A stretch of DNA of 40,597 nt from Verrucomicrobiota bacterium (GTDB taxonomy: Bacteria > Verrucomicrobiota > Verrucomicrobiia > Opitutales > Opitutaceae), in contig JAUWBF010000026.1 of assembly GCA_030601755.1 (NCBI GenBank), positions 1 through 40,597 of the forward strand, given 5' to 3'. This document shows positions 38,124-40,597 of this stretch, in pieces. The translations under genes and the position numbers were made by a program. The notes below the pieces were generated by a model. The model worked only from the letters and a program-made list of their open reading frames with translations. It ran no database searches and was not told where the DNA came from. The first letter of the stretch is position 1. Each line of letters opens with the position of its first letter.

Positions 38124-40597
38124 ATGAAACGCAAATTTAACCATCCCGAACCCTCCGCTTCCGAGCTCACCGGCCCCCGCTACTGGCGCAGCCTCGACGA
38201 TCTCTCCGAGACCCCCGGCTTCAAGGCCCAGGTCGAGCGCGAGTTCCCCGAAGGCGCCGCCAACATGGAAGGCGTCGACCGCCGCCGCTTCTTCAAGCTC
38301 ATGGCCGCCTCATTCGCCCTCGGCGGCGTGGGCTTGGCCGCCGGCTGCCGCCGCCCCGAGTCGCACATCCGTCCCTTTGGCAAGTCCGTCGAGAACAGCA
38401 TCCCCGGCCTGCCCCTCTACTTCGCGACCGCCTTTCCGCTCCGCCGTCACGCCATCCCGCTGCTGGCCGAGACGCACGAAGGTCGCCCCACCAAGCTTGA
38501 GGGCAACCCCACCTACGCTCCCTACGGCGGCGCCACCTCCACGCAGGCCCAGGCCTCCGTGCTCGATCTCTACGATCCGGACCGCGCCAGCACCTCCACC
38601 ATCAAGGGCGCCGCGGTGACCGCCGCCGCCGTGCAGGACCTGCTCGCCGCGATCAACCGCGCCGCCTCCGCCAACCAAGGCGAAGGCCTCGCCTTCCTCG
38701 CCGGCCAGTCCTCCTCGCCGACCCGCGCCAAGCTCGTCGCTCAGATCAAGAAGTCCTTTCCCAAGGCCGTCTGGGCCGAGTATGAGCCCGTGCAGGACGA
38801 GGCCCCCGCAGCCGCCGCCCGCGCCGCCTTCGGCCAGGACGTCAAGCCCCTCTACGCCTTCGACAAGGCCGCCCGCGTCGTCTCCATCGACTCCGACTTC
38901 CTCTGCGGCGAGGCCGGCTCCACCGGCTACATGCGCGCCTTCGCCAAGGCCCGCAAGGTCGTCAACAAGGACGACGAGATGAACCGCCTCTACGCGGTCG
39001 AGAGCAATTTCACCCTCGTCGGCACCATGGCCGACCACCGCCTGCGTCTGGCCAGCAGCCACATGCTCGCCTTCGCCGCCGCCCTCGCCGGCAAGATCAC
39101 CGGCGACGCCGCCTTCGGCGAACTCGCCGCCGGTCTTGAGTTCAAGGACCAGGACAAGTGGCTCTCCGCCTGCGCCGCCGACCTCCTCGCGCACAAGGGC
39201 AAGTCCATCGTCGTCGCCGGCAGCCACCTGCCCGCGCAGGTCCACGCCATCGTCCACGCGATCAACCTCGCGCTCGGCAATGTCGGCCAGACCGTTTCCT
39301 ACGTCGAGATCCCGGCCGAAAGCGCCGCCACCATCGGCGAGCTCGCCGCCGCCATCAAGGCCGGCTCCGTCAAGACCCTCGTCATCCTCGGCGGCAACCC
39401 CGCCTACGACGCCCCCGCCGACCTCGACTTCGCCCGCCTCCTCGGCTCCGTGGAGCAGGTCGTCCGCTACGGCTACTACGTCGACGAGACCTCGCTGCTC
39501 TCCGGCGCGCACATCGCCGCCGCCCACTACCTCGAGTCCTGGGGCGACGCCCGCACGGCCGACGGCACCATCGTGCCCGTCCAGCCGATGATCCTCCCGC
39601 TCTTCGGCGGCCTCACCGAGATCGAGGTCCTCGCCCGCATCGCCGGCTCCGAGACCACCGATCCCTACACCCTCGTTTACAACACCGTCACCGCCCTTGC
39701 CGGTGGCAACGCCGACGAGGCCTTCCGCAAGTTCCTCCACGACGGTCTGCTCGCCGGCTCCGCCTACCCGGCGGCTAAGGTCGGCCTCAGCCCCGCCACC
39801 TTCGGCGCGCTGCTCGCCGAGGCCCCCAAGGTCGAGACCCTCTCCAAGGACAACCTCGAGGTCCGCTTCACCTTCGACCACAAGATCGACGACGGCCGCT
39901 TCGCCAACAACGGCTGGCTGCAGGAGTGCCCCGACCCGATCACCAAGATCACCTGGGACAACGCCATCCTCGTCAGCCCCCGTCTCGGCAAGGAACTCGG
40001 CATCGATCCCGCCGGCTCGCTCATCCAGGTCGCCCGCAAGAATCTCTCGAAGTTCGAGGGCGGCGCCGAGATCGCCTTCATCGGCGAGGTCACCGTCAAC
40101 GGCGTGACCGTGCGCGGCCCGATGCACATCCAGCCCGGCCTCGCCAACTACACCATTGTTCTCCCCCTCGGCTACGGCCGCACCGTCTCCGGACGCGTGG
40201 GCAAGGGCGTCGGCCACAACTTCTACCCGGCCCGCACCAGCACCTCGCTCGCCTACGCCACCGGCGCGACCATCAAGGTCACCGGCGAGACCTACAAGCT
40301 CGCCAACACCCAGGAGCACTGGTCCATGGAAGGCCGCGACCTCGTTCGCGAGGCCAACCTCGAGGAATACAAGGACCAGCCCGGCTTCGCCGCCGCCATG
40401 GGCCTTGAGAGCCACTCGCCCGCCATCTACGGCGACATGACCGCCGAGGAGTTCTCCAAGCTCCCCCGCGAGGAGCGCGCCAAGATCACCGCCGAGCGCG
40501 CCGTGGCGCTGCCCCGCGGCGGCTCGCTCTACAAGACGCCCGAGTTCGACGGCGTGCACCAGTGGGGCATGTCCATCGACCTCAACACCTGCGTCGG
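38124..40597 (+). CDS. actB: ActB, iron-sulfur/molybdopterin-like subunit of alternative complex III (3'-truncated)
   Basis: From ATG 38124 the frame is open to the window end: 824 codons. A twin-arginine-like export motif R-R-R-F-F-K (53-58) precedes a hydrophobic stretch and Cys at 75 (L-A-A-G-C), so the protein is Tat-exported and probably lipid-anchored. Residues about 85-770 are the molybdopterin oxidoreductase-like domain, which in known ActB proteins carries no cofactor. The final residues (G-V-H-Q-W-G-M-S-I-D-L-N-T-C-V-G) begin the ferredoxin-like domain that holds the iron-sulfur clusters. Together with ActA it forms the periplasmic head of the quinol:electron-acceptor complex. ActC-ActF are expected beyond the window. 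Confidence 0.95.
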   Translation, partial: MKRKFNHPEPSASELTGPRYWRSLDDLSETPGFKAQVEREFPEGAANMEGVDRRRFFKLMAASFALGGVGLAAGCRRPESHIRPFGKSVENSIPGLPLYFATAFPLRRHAIPLLAETHEGRPTKLEGNPTYAPYGGATSTQAQASVLDLYDPDRASTSTIKGAAVTAAAVQDLLAAINRAASANQGEGLAFLAGQSSSPTRAKLVAQIKKSFPKAVWAEYEPVQDEAPAAAARAAFGQDVKPLYAFDKAARVVSIDSDFLCGEAGSTGYMRAFAKARKVVNKDDEMNRLYAVESNFTLVGTMADHRLRLASSHMLAFAAALAGKITGDAAFGELAAGLEFKDQDKWLSACAADLLAHKGKSIVVAGSHLPAQVHAIVHAINLALGNVGQTVSYVEIPAESAATIGELAAAIKAGSVKTLVILGGNPAYDAPADLDFARLLGSVEQVVRYGYYVDETSLLSGAHIAAAHYLESWGDARTADGTIVPVQPMILPLFGGLTEIEVLARIAGSETTDPYTLVYNTVTALAGGNADEAFRKFLHDGLLAGSAYPAAKVGLSPATFGALLAEAPKVETLSKDNLEVRFTFDHKIDDGRFANNGWLQECPDPITKITWDNAILVSPRLGKELGIDPAGSLIQVARKNLSKFEGGAEIAFIGEVTVNGVTVRGPMHIQPGLANYTIVLPLGYGRTVSGRVGKGVGHNFYPARTSTSLAYATGATIKVTGETYKLANTQEHWSMEGRDLVREANLEEYKDQPGFAAAMGLESHSPAIYGDMTAEEFSKLPREERAKITAERAVALPRGGSLYKTPEFDGVHQWGMSIDLNTCV

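Noticed and set aside
38310-40559. Long minus-strand open frame (about 749 codons) over actB
   Set aside because: It is antisense to ActB, whose own frame contains family motifs from start to window end.

Overview
The window is GC-rich chromosomal DNA (roughly two-thirds G+C by eye). It most resembles a Verrucomicrobiota genome of the Opitutales/Opitutaceae type. The pointers are an alternative complex III (act) operon, a PEP-CTERM surface protein, a fused glutamine-dependent NAD synthetase, a monomeric isocitrate dehydrogenase, many starts without a Shine-Dalgarno sequence, and REP-like palindromes between convergent genes. This placement is inference from gene content, not a phylogenetic result. 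I found no tRNA, rRNA, CRISPR array, insertion sequence or phage gene, and no stretch over 300 bp without a gene.

Layout. 1-5000: a WYL-domain regulator (3' end outside the window) diverges from an uncharacterised 206-residue gene across a spacer rich in inverted repeats. An SLC13 anion transporter, a LamG-fold protein and a small membrane protein follow. 5003-9050: a membrane protein and tRNA hydroxylase trhO, an AraC regulator, a PEP-CTERM protein, a G15 homopolymer, and an unknown protein with a Ser/Pro tail. 9051-13760: a CPA2 cation/proton antiporter split by a frameshift, a Kv-type channel with a zinc ribbon, a CBS-domain protein, a DoxX protein and a secreted leucine-rich-repeat protein. 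13764-19122: glutaminase and a PLP aminotransferase, then an ArsR-type regulator diverging from an aldo/keto reductase and a flavin-dependent monooxygenase, with an FMN reductase converging on them. 19215-23797: a NYN-LOTUS protein diverging from an acidic UPF0149-like protein, a double GNAT protein, a truncated M23 peptidase-like gene, a HIT protein and a small unknown protein.

23874-26293 is a lower-GC pair: a membrane M48-type metallopeptidase and an alpha/beta hydrolase. 26387-32246 holds monomeric icd, an entericidin-like lipoprotein, and an AraC regulator diverging from a GH4 alpha-galactosidase that carries an unusual C-terminal Ig-like plus CBM9-like extension. 32491-37008 holds nadE diverging from a maf / TonB-like / RluA operon, with a 29-bp palindrome midway between them. 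37219 to the end is the start of the act operon: a small protein, the pentaheme cytochrome ActA, and ActB, which runs off the window.

How the genes work together. The clearest functional units are three. One is the ArsR-controlled oxidoreductase group, where paired GTTCG-N8-CGAAC operators lie 50 bp apart and one sits exactly in the arsR promoter spacer. The second is the AraC/alpha-galactosidase pair. The third is the respiratory act operon. The most useful non-gene signals are the operator-like repeats and the hairpin elements between convergent genes, including one pair with compensatory base changes.
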